Positions 1 through 6,855 are shown, counted from the first letter of the stretch. The stretch: DNA of 14,138 bases from Deltaproteobacteria bacterium (GCA_003646995.1 QMLZ01000055.1:1-14138), one strand, 5' to 3'. Notes: generated from the letters alone by a model not told the origin. A program made the numbers and translations.

Positions 1-1
1 T

Positions 2-210
2 CTGCAACTGAGCAACTTCCCTAAGCTATGTGGGAAGCTGAGGGAGGGATTCAAGGTGATCCCCAAGCGTTGGAGCAAACTTTTGCTTGGTTGAGTTTCG
101 CAAGGAGGCTTGTGAAGGGCTGTGAATACCTGCCTCAGACAACGGAAGCCTGGATCTATCGTGCAATGACCAGGTTGATGTTGAGAAGGTTGGCTAATGA
201 AGCCCATTAA
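2..210 (+). pseudogene. IS5-family transposase, C-terminal remnant, frameshifted
   Basis: This is the 3' end of a DDE transposase gene, cut by the window edge. Two frames together give the usual IS5-family C-terminus: the frame from position 2 reads up to GFKVIPKRW (codon for W at 71-73), and the next frame reads EQTFAWLSFARRL, then CEYLPQT and a tail RAMTRLMLRRLA, ending at TAA 208-210. Known relatives read RWVVERTFAWL without a break; here the codons for the two V residues are missing and the frame shifts, consistent with a small deletion between the TGG and the GAG at 71-75. The break falls at the R-(3)-E motif that carries the catalytic Glu, so the enzyme should be dead. Its upstream part and left end are outside the window, and I could not identify the terminal inverted repeat. 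Confidence 0.8.
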
Positions 211-231
211 GACAGCCTCTACTGTGGATTT

Positions 232-996
232 TTATGTTTTGCAACTTATTTTGTTTAAAAGAATATTCATTTCAGCTAAAAGTTTATCAAGTTTTGTTAT
301 GTTATTTTGGATTTGATTTACATCTGGTTTTTGGATTATCTTCGTCCTCGATTCCCTCACAGACTTAAAGCTTTCTAGGAAACGATTTGAAATCAAGTTC
401 TGTTTATGTAACCAGTTGATAGTCTCCATCAATCTCCAAGATTTCTTAGCACTGGCAAAACCGGCTTTCTCCGCTACTGACCAGAGGGCATTTTCTAAGA
501 CCGCCCATTTGTGTATAAACTCTGCGCTAGTAGTTCTCCTCCCTATTTTAGCGATGCTTTCAAAAGGGTCATCAAATAGGTTCTCATATAATATTCTAGC
601 CACCTCGGCGTAGCCCTCTACATTCTCTCTTTCGACAGTTAGACCGCATCCTGCATAATAAATCCTGTTTCGCAAACGGTGGTACCACTCTAAATCAGCC
701 AGTTCAATTCCTACCAATCTGTCACTGGCGTACTCCTCAAGTGCTTTTAGTAACTGAGGAAAATTCATACTCATGGGTTCAAATTGTTTGCGCGTTATTG
801 CAATCCCTGTCACTCGTTTCGGCAGACTGAAAAACGTCTTCAGGGCAAGTTCGACCGCATTGTCTATACTGATAAAAGCTATTCTCCTATCGAAATCGGT
901 ATCTGAACGGAGATGCTCGAATCCATGTTGAAGCAATTCGCGCGGACCAGTGACCCATGGTCTTTTCCGTAACGGATCGCTCGTTCTCACCATCAT
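232..996 (-). CDS. Tandem HEPN-like domain protein with degenerate active sites
   Basis: A 254-residue, mostly helical protein without signal peptide or membrane segment. The first half (about residues 18-142) resembles HEPN-type proteins: helices around HGFEHL and SIDNAVEL, then WYHRLRNRIYYAG (104-116). Relatives as I recall them have RNxLYH here, the Rx4H motif of HEPN RNases; this protein has R109 but Tyr114 instead of His. The second half (about 158-245) looks like another HEPN/DUF4145-type unit ending in RESRTKIIQKPD (214-225), where relatives have RNxxxH; here it is R217 and Gln222. Both likely catalytic His are therefore missing, suggesting an RNA- or protein-binding role rather than cleavage. 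I chose ATG 996 because it follows a GGGAGGG ribosome site and overlaps the stop of the upstream gene (ATGA); an in-frame start at 1101 would lie deep inside that gene. ATG 993 is a possible alternative start. Confidence 0.75.
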   Translation of the reverse strand: MMVRTSDPLRKRPWVTGPRELLQHGFEHLRSDTDFDRRIAFISIDNAVELALKTFFSLPKRVTGIAITRKQFEPMSMNFPQLLKALEEYASDRLVGIELADLEWYHRLRNRIYYAGCGLTVERENVEGYAEVARILYENLFDDPFESIAKIGRRTTSAEFIHKWAVLENALWSVAEKAGFASAKKSWRLMETINWLHKQNLISNRFLESFKSVRESRTKIIQKPDVNQIQNNITKLDKLLAEMNILLNKISCKT

Positions 997-1997
997 CCTG
1001 CCCTCCCGCTCCTCCTGAAGGGGATCGGTCCATGGAGGACGAAAGCCAAACAAGAGATTGTGGGAGGCCGCCATCCAGGCGCTACACTCAGGAATCCCCA
1101 ACGCTCAGGAGAAAGAGTTCCATAAATGAAGCAACTCCCGGCATTGTCCAAGATGATGGCCTCTTTGGCTCCCTCAGCGACCAAAAGTTGGCCCACTTCC
1201 TCGAGCCTTCCCGCTGCTTGCACAATCAGTACCCCGCCTTCAGCAAGACCCAAGCAGGTATGGAGGTAAAAGGACCGGGACCTTCGGCCAAAGAGCTGTG
1301 CCGCTTTTCGCCCAAGGCTATCGGGATCTTCGAGAAAATCTTCAAAAAGACCGTAGAGAGCTTGTTCCTCGGCAGGATCGGTGATGTCAAAGAAGAAGAC
1401 GTGACGGATGTCATAAAAGTAACGAAGAATTTCAGGTTGTTCAATATTTACGACCCTCCCCCCTTCAACCAAAGGGCAGCCGCTTATCGCCCAGTCAACC
1501 TCGTCGGTGATTTCTTCACCTTCCCGGCCATCGGGCCCCTCTACCCGATATACCCGCTCCCCTTCGAACCGGAGCCAGGCGATCTCGAAGCCCCCCTTGA
1601 CCCCCACGAGGAAGCACTTGTAAGCCCACCTATCCACTGGCTCACCCCAGAGATGGAAAAGTTTCGGGGATTTAAGACGATCATAGGCCACATATCCTAA
1701 GTTGTTACCGAGATTGCGATTCGAGACCACCACCGCCCGGTAGATCGGCTTCCCCCCCTGGTCGACGAGCCCCAAGATCTTGAGATGCTCCTCCAAGGGC
1801 GGCTTGTAGCGGGCCATTTCCCTCTCGGTGAGTCGGAACTCGAGAGGGGTCGCGTATCGTACCATCCCCCGTCCCCTTCGGTTGAGGACATCCCAGCAAG
1901 GGAAGGAGTAAGCGACCCTTGCGACCTCGTCCCTCGCGAGCCTCAAAACCACCTTCCTGGGTATTCCATTGGCTTCTTCAGTTATGCTACACTGCAT
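993..1997 (-). CDS. Protein with NAGPA-like (DUF2233) phosphodiester glycosidase domain
   Basis: A 334-residue protein. About residues 169-300 fit the bacterial NAGPA/DUF2233 pattern: WAISGCPLVEGGRVV (169-183) corresponds to the family's 'GGPLLV-x-DGKV' stretch, LHTCLGLAEGGVLIV and AAGR (245-264) to 'TAVGxTxDGxLLLVxVDGR', and ILDNAGS (282-288) to the hallmark LDGGGSS. Here the hallmark reads D-N-A-G-S, a variant. Family members act on sugar-1-phosphodiesters and bacterial ones are often exported, yet no signal peptide is visible. The N-terminal 165 residues are not recognised. The start ATG 1997 has a clear GGGGG ribosome site 8 bases upstream; a TTG at 2075 and ATGs at 2051 and 2024 extend the frame but lack such a site. 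The stop overlaps the start of the HEPN-like gene, so the two are translationally coupled. Function is a tentative homology reading from sequence patterns. Confidence 0.6.
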   Translation of the reverse strand: MQCSITEEANGIPRKVVLRLARDEVARVAYSFPCWDVLNRRGRGMVRYATPLEFRLTEREMARYKPPLEEHLKILGLVDQGGKPIYRAVVVSNRNLGNNLGYVAYDRLKSPKLFHLWGEPVDRWAYKCFLVGVKGGFEIAWLRFEGERVYRVEGPDGREGEEITDEVDWAISGCPLVEGGRVVNIEQPEILRYFYDIRHVFFFDITDPAEEQALYGLFEDFLEDPDSLGRKAAQLFGRRSRSFYLHTCLGLAEGGVLIVQAAGRLEEVGQLLVAEGAKEAIILDNAGSCFIYGTLSPERWGFLSVAPGWRPPTISCLAFVLHGPIPFRRSGRAG

Positions 1998-2022
1998 GTA
2001 CAATTCCCCCTTTACTTTGAAC

Positions 2023-2028
2023 ATTGTA
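2023..2028 (-). promoter_or_regulatory. Candidate -10 element for the leftward gene pair
   Basis: Read on the minus strand this is TACAAT, five of six matches to the bacterial -10 consensus. Transcription would begin about 7 bases downstream, just before the GGGGG ribosome site of the gene starting at 1997. No convincing -35 element is seen at 16-18 bases upstream, so this is weak. Confidence 0.25.
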
Positions 2029-2056
2029 CTAACTATCGCTTTCTCCAGCATGTCAC

Positions 2057-2156
2057 ACCGCGAATTTTCTGACAAACTTGAGTGTATAAGGCTGAAGCGC
2101 GCCCCTGGTCATTAATAAGCCGCCATTTTTTGTGAATTTGACCGCGAATTTTGTGA
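2057..2156 (+). repeat. Direct repeat pair accgcgaatttt(c/g)tga in divergent control region
   Basis: The 16-mer at 2057-2072 (accgcgaattttctga) recurs at 2141-2156 with a single change (g for c at position 13), 84 bases apart. A shorter related copy, gtgaattt, sits at 2132-2139. The copies lie in the non-coding space between the leftward pair and the rightward operon, so they are candidate operators for the DeoR-family regulator encoded just downstream. This assignment is inference; the repeat itself is directly visible. Confidence 0.5.
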
Positions 2157-2170
2157 TTTTAAGCTGCCAT
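2116..2170 (+). repeat. Direct repeat pair taagcYgccat flanking the second operator-like copy
   Basis: taagccgccat (2116-2126) recurs as taagctgccat (2160-2170), 10 of 11 bases identical and 44 bases apart. The right copy ends three bases before the -35 element of the rightward promoter, a typical place for a regulator site. Together with the accgcgaatttt repeats this gives a nested layout. Confidence 0.4.
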
Positions 2171-2173
2171 CAC

Positions 2174-2202
2174 TTGCAAAAGTTCCCCGGTATCTGTAAA
2201 AT
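2174..2202 (+). promoter_or_regulatory. Sigma-A-like promoter of the ten-gene operon
   Basis: TTGCAA (2174-2179) and TAAAAT (2197-2202) are separated by exactly 17 bases, a near-consensus housekeeping promoter. Transcription should begin near 2209-2210. That is at or next to GTG 2210, the likely start of the regulator gene, so the transcript is either leaderless or is translated from TTG 2240, which has a GAGAGG ribosome site. Confidence 0.55.
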
Positions 2203-2209
2203 ATGTTTT

Positions 2210-3061
2210 GTGAGAAGCGCTAAAGAGAGGCGATTTGTCTTGATTGAGGAACTCGTCAGATGTAATGAATGGGCCACAGCTGATCTAGCTAGGCGGCTTG
2301 GTGTTAATCTTAATCTCTTGGCCAATGACCTGAAAGTCTTGGAGAAAATGGGGTTAGTAGCACGAACACGGGGCCGTGTTCGTTGGATAGTTCCTTCCTT
2401 GAACAACATCCTCAGACAGCTTCCTTTTGTGAACAAGTGGGAGGAAGAGGAGGAGGATGTGGCGGATAAACTTGCAGCGTTTATTGTCCAACATTTCAAT
2501 ATCTCGAGCGGAGTTTTCCTAGACGAGGGGGTGATACCAACTCTCGTTGCGCAAAAGATTTTTCAGACAGGTATAGAAATAAACAATATCGTGACGATAA
2601 ATTTGGTTATACCTCTTATAATGGCTTATATGAACCTCCCATTGCCGTGCGAGATTCTGCCAGGACGTGTGGATTCTAAAAGACTTTGCGTGTCACCAAC
2701 TTCGCTCGAAAGCTGTTTTGAAAAATTTATACCGCCAACAGCCGTCGTTACACCTCACGCAGTATCTCCAGGAGGTGATCTGTGGGCAGCTGAAAGCTTT
2801 CTTTCGAAGCTGAAAAGGCGGGTTGCGGAAGTCGCTGGTCAGGTTGTCTTCGTATGTGGAGCCGAGAAAATAGGTGTTAGCGGGGGGTTTATAGTAGCAA
2901 ATGCGGCCGAGGTACAAAAAAGGAAGAACTTTTATCTGGTAACCGAGGAAAGTCTTAAGGATAAACCTTTCTTCGAGGCTCTCTCCGCTATATGGGGTAA
3001 GCGTTTACTTCTGGCGAGAACCAGGGAAGGAGGGAAAGGTGCGAGGATACAGAGGGTTTGA
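2210..3061 (+). CDS. DeoR-family transcriptional regulator
   Basis: A 283-residue protein with the classic DeoR layout. Residues about 6-58 form the winged helix: ERRFVLIEELVR, then ADLARRLGVN and NDLKVLEKMGLVAR. From about residue 85 the sugar-phosphate-isomerase-like ligand domain can be followed: FLDEG (family: FLDSGTT), a TINLVIP stretch where relatives have TNSLPIA, then a VVTPHAVSPGGDL stretch where they have FLGADGID-x-GL, and VVFVCGAEKIGVSG where they have ILLADHSKFG. DeoR proteins usually bind phosphorylated sugars and repress adjacent operons. The frame is open back to GTG 2132, but homology begins only near 2210 and the promoter lies between. Start choice: GTG 2210 (no ribosome site, perhaps leaderless) or TTG 2240 (GAGAGG 9 bases upstream). 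It leads the operon and overlaps the next gene by 23 bases. Autoregulation through the upstream repeats is likely but inferred. Confidence 0.8.
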   Translation: MRSAKERRFVLIEELVRCNEWATADLARRLGVNLNLLANDLKVLEKMGLVARTRGRVRWIVPSLNNILRQLPFVNKWEEEEEDVADKLAAFIVQHFNISSGVFLDEGVIPTLVAQKIFQTGIEINNIVTINLVIPLIMAYMNLPLPCEILPGRVDSKRLCVSPTSLESCFEKFIPPTAVVTPHAVSPGGDLWAAESFLSKLKRRVAEVAGQVVFVCGAEKIGVSGGFIVANAAEVQKRKNFYLVTEESLKDKPFFEALSAIWGKRLLLARTREGGKGARIQRV

Positions 3062-3704
3062 GGGTTGGACAGAGGACCTACGTCTCAAATTGGAAGATCT
3101 AAGCAGAGACTTACCAGACCGATACCTCATCCAACAATCTATTGAAAACACCGTGGAGTTCAGTACCGCCCTTTTCTCAAGAATAGTTGGAGACCTCCAC
3201 AGAGTCGAGATGGTTGCTTTTATAAGTCCCCTTTTTATGAACAACTCCGCTGCCCAAAGGCTCTTCGCACTCTCTGGGACTGCATCAGGTCTACAACAAC
3301 CCACCGTTATCGTCAACCGTCTCGTGCGTGCATTTGAGGCTCCGCCTTTAATTCGGTTGGGTAAAGGTAAACCGAAAACAGAGGTTGTAGGAGCGACCCT
3401 AAAGGTGAATGTCGGAGAAGAAGAAAAACGACGATGGCGGTTGATTGAGAAACCTACGATCAAAGAGGGGCGTTTGACTGTAAAGGTAAAAGTGGAAGAC
3501 CCTTCTTTTAAAGGACGCACCGCTTGGTTAGTTTTATGTGCCGAGGAAGGACAGTACCCCCTGGCCGCGGCAGAGATAAAGGACGGGGAGCTGGTTTTCG
3601 AAGTGGATCTAGCTGAGTTAAGTGAAGATGTAAAGGCCAGTATGCTTGCCCTTAAAGAAGACATTGACGTGGGAGAGCTCTTTGCAATATGGGTAGAAGC
3701 TTAA
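3039..3704 (+). CDS. Hypothetical protein, helical N-terminus plus beta-rich C-terminus
   Basis: A 221-residue soluble protein that I do not recognise. Residues about 10-80 are predicted-looking helix (amphipathic stretches DLRLKLEDLSRDL and IQQSIENTVEFSTALFSRIVG). From about 110 it becomes beta-rich with alternating hydrophobic and charged residues (ATLKVNVG, GRLTVKVKVED, TAWLVLCAEEG, GELVFEVDL), suggesting a sandwich or Ig-like fold. There is no signal peptide or membrane segment. GTG 3039 is preceded by a strong GGAAGGAGG ribosome site inside the end of the regulator gene, so translation is coupled. Ten bases separate it from the AAA+ gene, which suggests it partners that ATPase as an adaptor or substrate; this is inference only. 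Confidence 0.8.
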   Translation: MRGYRGFEGWTEDLRLKLEDLSRDLPDRYLIQQSIENTVEFSTALFSRIVGDLHRVEMVAFISPLFMNNSAAQRLFALSGTASGLQQPTVIVNRLVRAFEAPPLIRLGKGKPKTEVVGATLKVNVGEEEKRRWRLIEKPTIKEGRLTVKVKVEDPSFKGRTAWLVLCAEEGQYPLAAAEIKDGELVFEVDLAELSEDVKASMLALKEDIDVGELFAIWVEA

Positions 3705-3714
3705 GGGAGGGCCT

Positions 3715-6126
3715 ATGTCTAATGGATGGCCTTTAAGCAACACCGAGGTAAGGGATTTAAACAACCACATCCAGAATCGTTTTCAGAGAGAGCTCGTCGA
3801 TTTGTTGGCTGAATTAAAACGTGAATTAGCACACCAAGGAAAAAAATTCATCGGCCTTGAGGATCTCATTTTATTTCTTCAACGAAAGGGCGTTGGATTA
3901 TCTCCGGACTTGATCCAATGGGCGACTCGACAAAGGGCTCTGGATTGGAATGTTCCTAGAATAAATGGACCAATCCCTACCCGTCGGCTTTTTGAATTTC
4001 TCGAAAGTCTAGCGCAAGAGGTTCCCCAAGATAATAGAGTGAGTCTTGATGACCTGGTAAGGGCACTTCAAGCATTTGGAGAGACTCTCCCTAGAAGCCC
4101 TGTTCCCTTAATTCCCGTTGACCCTGAATGGAATGAGTGGCTGAACGAATTGCGACAAGTACAGGTCATCCAGGGCCGGACAGAAAATCTCTCACGTTTA
4201 CTGGAACATTTGGGCCTCCGCCGGCTTGAGCATCCTCTGGTGGGTAGAGATGAGGAGTTAACAAAGCTAGAGCGGCTATTGGAAGACGGCTCAGTGCTTA
4301 TAGTTGGCCCATCCGGCGTGGGCAAGACCTTCCTGGTAAGGGCCCTCGCCTCCCGTCTATGGAGGCAGAGAAAAGTGCGTGTAGCTCGTGTTGCTGCCTA
4401 CCGCTTGGAAGCCGGTTCAGGAATCGTGGGGGTATTTGAACGTCGCGTGGAAGCCATATGCCAATTCGCCCGCAAACATAAGGTAATCCTCTTTATAGAT
4501 GAGTTCGACACAGTGATAGGCACGGGCGTAGCAATGGGACGGCCCCAAAGTCTGGCCGATTATTTACTTCAGGAGATGGACCAGGGGCTGCGATTAATCG
4601 CTTGCCTCACTGATGAAGGCCTTAAACAGCTGGAGCGCCATAGACAAGCAAAACCATTGCTTAGAAGATTCTCGCTCTTGCGCTTAGAGCCGGTGACTCC
4701 TCAGGAAAGCCTGCGAGCTTTTATCAATGCCATAGGGGACAGGCCAGTAGAAGCTGAGCGATGGGGACAGTGTAGCTGGCAAAAGATTGGGCCTTGTTTA
4801 AGGGATGCCAGAGATCTTGGGCTGCTGCGTGAAAGCTTGTGGAAAACTTTTCAGCTTTTCCTCAGTGATAGGGCGAAATTAAAGAAATTAAATGAGGACG
4901 AATGGATGATAATTGATGATGAAGATATATACATACTAAAACACGAGGGAGATGGAAAGGGGCAAGAACTGCTAGCGGTTTACTGGTCACCGATTTCTGC
5001 CCTTCTGAAGTTGGGGAAGAGGCTATTGCCCTGGCTCCCTCAGCCAGCAAAAGGCCTGAGGTGGATAAAACTCGCTAAACAACGTTGTGAAGCGGAGGGT
5101 AGATCATTGACCACTGCCACCTTGGCAGAGGTGATAGCGGAGGATTTAGGCGTTCCCTACTACGTTGTTCATGCAATCCTGAGCAATAAACGTCCAGTGA
5201 ACCCTGATGAATTACGGCGATTGCTGGAACGCCACGTGGTAGGCCAAGATGAAGCTTTAGCCCAAGTCGTTAAGGGTGTGGATGTATTGTTATCGCCTGC
5301 GGTACAGGAACAAAGGCGAAAGAGAACACCTTATAGGCCGTTAGGGGTATTGCTGTTCCACGGGCCTTCAGGGGTAGGTAAGACGTTGACCGCCAAGCTC
5401 CTGGCTGAGCATCTTTTTGGCCCCGATTCCCTTCTTCTTATCGATATGACCGTCCACCGTTCGTTGTCGGGTTACTACAAACTGTTGGGAAATCCCGCTA
5501 CGGGGGACCGTGGTGAACTGGCGGTGGCGCTTGGAAGAAAGCCTTGCTGTGTCATCCTGTTCGATGAGTTCGAGAAAGCCCCTGAACTTCTTCACATCTT
5601 TCTCCCTATTCTATACGAGGGAAGGATTGTTTCAGAGCTGGGCGAAGAGGTGTATTTTTCCAATGCTCTCATCATCTTGGCCACGAATGCTGAGATACGC
5701 ACTGAATCCACTCCGATTGGCTTTGTGCCGATGCCACAGCCTGGTCCCAGCCCAAGTGCGTCGCCCTTCATGCCGTATCTCATGGGGCGCATTGATTACG
5801 TAATACCGTTCCGGCCCCTTAACGATGAAGATCTAAAAGAGATCGTCAGACGCCGTATAGAGTCCTTCAATAAAGAACGGGGGAGGCTACGATATGGATT
5901 GACCGTTGCTTTGACCCCTGGGGCGATAGAAAGGTTGGTGCAAATTGCAAAGGAGAGGGACAAGGCGTCGGGAGGGAGCGGAGCCCGTGAGATCGATAGG
6001 GCGTGGGAGGAGCATGTATTACATCAAATCGATGTGTTTCGAGAACAAAACCCTGGCTTCCGCGGACAACTCATCGTCGACTTCCAGGGCGGAGATTTCC
6101 TAATTTCCCCAGCACAGGAGGTGTGA
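3715..6126 (+). CDS. Double-AAA+ ATPase, ClpB/ClpV-like, without aromatic pore loops
   Basis: An 803-residue ATPase of the Clp/Hsp100 type. Residues 20-125 are helical and may be a diverged ClpN-like domain (KFIGLEDLILFLQRKG). D1: VGRDEEL (176-182), Walker A GPSGVGKT (198-205), Walker B VILFIDEF (257-264), arginine finger R317/R318. A linker of about 340-500, unlike the coiled-coil M-domain of ClpB, ends in VVGQDEAL. D2: Walker A GPSGVGKT (550-557), Walker B VILFDEFE (613-620), sensor-1 N658, and sensor-2 R758 in SGARE. Both nucleotide sites look active. Oddly, the D1 pore loop (KYRG in ClpB) reads GIVG (236-239), and the D2 loop GYVGY is absent, with GNPATGDRG (592-600) in its place. No ClpP-binding IGF/L loop was seen. 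ATG 3715 follows AAGGGAGG. It probably remodels a protein complex formed with its operon neighbours; ClpV-like behaviour is possible, but no type VI secretion genes are present here. Confidence 0.9.
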   Translation: MSNGWPLSNTEVRDLNNHIQNRFQRELVDLLAELKRELAHQGKKFIGLEDLILFLQRKGVGLSPDLIQWATRQRALDWNVPRINGPIPTRRLFEFLESLAQEVPQDNRVSLDDLVRALQAFGETLPRSPVPLIPVDPEWNEWLNELRQVQVIQGRTENLSRLLEHLGLRRLEHPLVGRDEELTKLERLLEDGSVLIVGPSGVGKTFLVRALASRLWRQRKVRVARVAAYRLEAGSGIVGVFERRVEAICQFARKHKVILFIDEFDTVIGTGVAMGRPQSLADYLLQEMDQGLRLIACLTDEGLKQLERHRQAKPLLRRFSLLRLEPVTPQESLRAFINAIGDRPVEAERWGQCSWQKIGPCLRDARDLGLLRESLWKTFQLFLSDRAKLKKLNEDEWMIIDDEDIYILKHEGDGKGQELLAVYWSPISALLKLGKRLLPWLPQPAKGLRWIKLAKQRCEAEGRSLTTATLAEVIAEDLGVPYYVVHAILSNKRPVNPDELRRLLERHVVGQDEALAQVVKGVDVLLSPAVQEQRRKRTPYRPLGVLLFHGPSGVGKTLTAKLLAEHLFGPDSLLLIDMTVHRSLSGYYKLLGNPATGDRGELAVALGRKPCCVILFDEFEKAPELLHIFLPILYEGRIVSELGEEVYFSNALIILATNAEIRTESTPIGFVPMPQPGPSPSASPFMPYLMGRIDYVIPFRPLNDEDLKEIVRRRIESFNKERGRLRYGLTVALTPGAIERLVQIAKERDKASGGSGAREIDRAWEEHVLHQIDVFREQNPGFRGQLIVDFQGGDFLISPAQEV

Positions 6127-6127
6127 A

Positions 6128-6406
6128 ATGCTTTTGTTGGAGTTCTTAAACGGTCCGTGGGATGGAGTCAAAATACCTTTTAAGAACGAAGTGGAGATTC
6201 ACCCTAAGGAGAGAAGTGGGGTTATTCATTATCCATACGATCCGGCGTTTCATCCCGTTCAAGTCCGAGCTTCTCCGGGCGGTGTTACCCTAAAAGATCT
6301 TCAGGAAGGTACGGAAATCAGCGTGGGTTATGGGGAAACTGTGCTCGATGGGAACACATATTTCGTGATCAGGAGAGAAGGAGGTGGAGATGGCGACGAG
6401 AGCTGA
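6128..6406 (+). CDS. Small beta-rich protein, degenerate FHA-like
   Basis: A 92-residue, beta-rich protein. Its order of motifs resembles an FHA domain: LEFLNGPWDGVKIPF (4-18) matches the opening 'LxxLSGPxxGxxFPL', GGVTLKDLQEGTEI (51-64) matches 'GGVTLxDLxSxNGTxV', and the terminal DGNTYFVI (74-81) matches the last strand. The phosphothreonine-binding GR, S and RH residues are not evident, HPVQVRAS (42-49) standing where RHARL is expected, so phosphopeptide binding is doubtful. The ribosome site AGGAGGT precedes ATG 6128, one base after the AAA+ stop codon, so the two are coupled. FHA proteins accompany several secretion and AAA+ machines, which makes a partner role plausible. The FHA reading comes from pattern comparison alone. 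Confidence 0.75.
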   Translation: MLLLEFLNGPWDGVKIPFKNEVEIHPKERSGVIHYPYDPAFHPVQVRASPGGVTLKDLQEGTEISVGYGETVLDGNTYFVIRREGGGDGDES

Positions 6407-6845
6407 TATAGAAGCGTGGTTGGTGGGTCAAGAGCCAGGGGAACCCTTGCCGCAGGGTTTGCCGGTGGTAAGGGGGATCCCTGTAAATGGCCACAGGTTT
6501 CTCCTACCATTCAACGTGGAGGGGGTAGGTCCTCTAGGTGGCCAGCTATGGTTGGACGATGACAATATAGCCTTAATCGTGGAGTTACCTTGGAGGGTTT
6601 CGGACTTTGGAGATGAAATACGCCTGTTTGAAGTATTGATGGAGCTTAATAAAGGTTATGGTTTCGGCCGTTTTGCACTAGAAGACAATGGGACTATCCT
6701 GTACATAGTGGATCAGCCCACCGGGCGTCCGGACAGGGAGTATTTCGACTACTTCGGAATAATCTTCCTCCTAGGGTTAGCGCAAACCGTAATTTCCCGG
6801 GCAGCCCAGCGTCTTCAAGGTTTGCGCGGACAAGGTCCATTCTAA
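6390..6845 (+). CDS. YbjN/CesT-fold-like protein
   Basis: A 151-residue protein whose central part resembles the YbjN / type III chaperone-like fold: ALIVELPWRVSDF (61-73), then LFEVLMELNKGYGFGRFALEDNGTILYIVDQP (79-110), a pattern typical of YbjN proteins (LxxxLxELNxxxxxGRFALdddGxVxLxxdLP), followed by a C-terminal helix about 120-145 (IIFLLGLAQTVISRAAQRL). Proteins of this fold bind other proteins as chaperones or adaptors. The start ATG 6390 is favoured by the GGAGGT site just upstream; GTG 6384 would overlap that site. It overlaps the preceding gene by 17 bases. It is likely cytoplasmic and could chaperone another operon product. YbjN-like assignment is moderately supported; the partner is unknown. 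Confidence 0.8.
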   Translation: MATRADIEAWLVGQEPGEPLPQGLPVVRGIPVNGHRFLLPFNVEGVGPLGGQLWLDDDNIALIVELPWRVSDFGDEIRLFEVLMELNKGYGFGRFALEDNGTILYIVDQPTGRPDREYFDYFGIIFLLGLAQTVISRAAQRLQGLRGQGPF

Positions 6846-6855
6846 GGAGGTGGAC

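Noticed and set aside
211..231. Short inverted repeat acag/ctgt followed by a T-run after the transposase remnant
   Set aside because: Only four paired bases; too weak to call a terminator.
997..1101. Longer N-terminus of the HEPN-like gene starting at 1101
   Set aside because: It would lie wholly inside the upstream gene and lacks a ribosome site, whereas ATG 996 has one and forms an ATGA overlap.
957..1700. 247-codon open frame on the plus strand
   Set aside because: It lies antisense across the NAGPA-like gene, is rich in Pro/Ser/Arg with no family resemblance and has no ribosome site; a shadow frame.
1998..2075. TTG 2075 or ATG 2051/2024 start for the NAGPA-like gene
   Set aside because: No ribosome site near any of them; the extension would cover one operator-like repeat and a candidate -10 element.
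2132..2209. GTG 2132 start for the DeoR-family regulator
   Set aside because: The extra residues have no DeoR similarity and would overlap the promoter at 2174-2202.
3005..3664. 219-codon open frame on the minus strand
   Set aside because: Fully antisense to the well-supported 221-residue gene, Ser/Arg-rich and low complexity; a shadow frame.
3715..6845. Type VI secretion cluster suggested by ClpV-like ATPase plus FHA-like protein
   Set aside because: No sheath, tube, baseplate or membrane-complex genes are in the window; the likeness is confined to these components.
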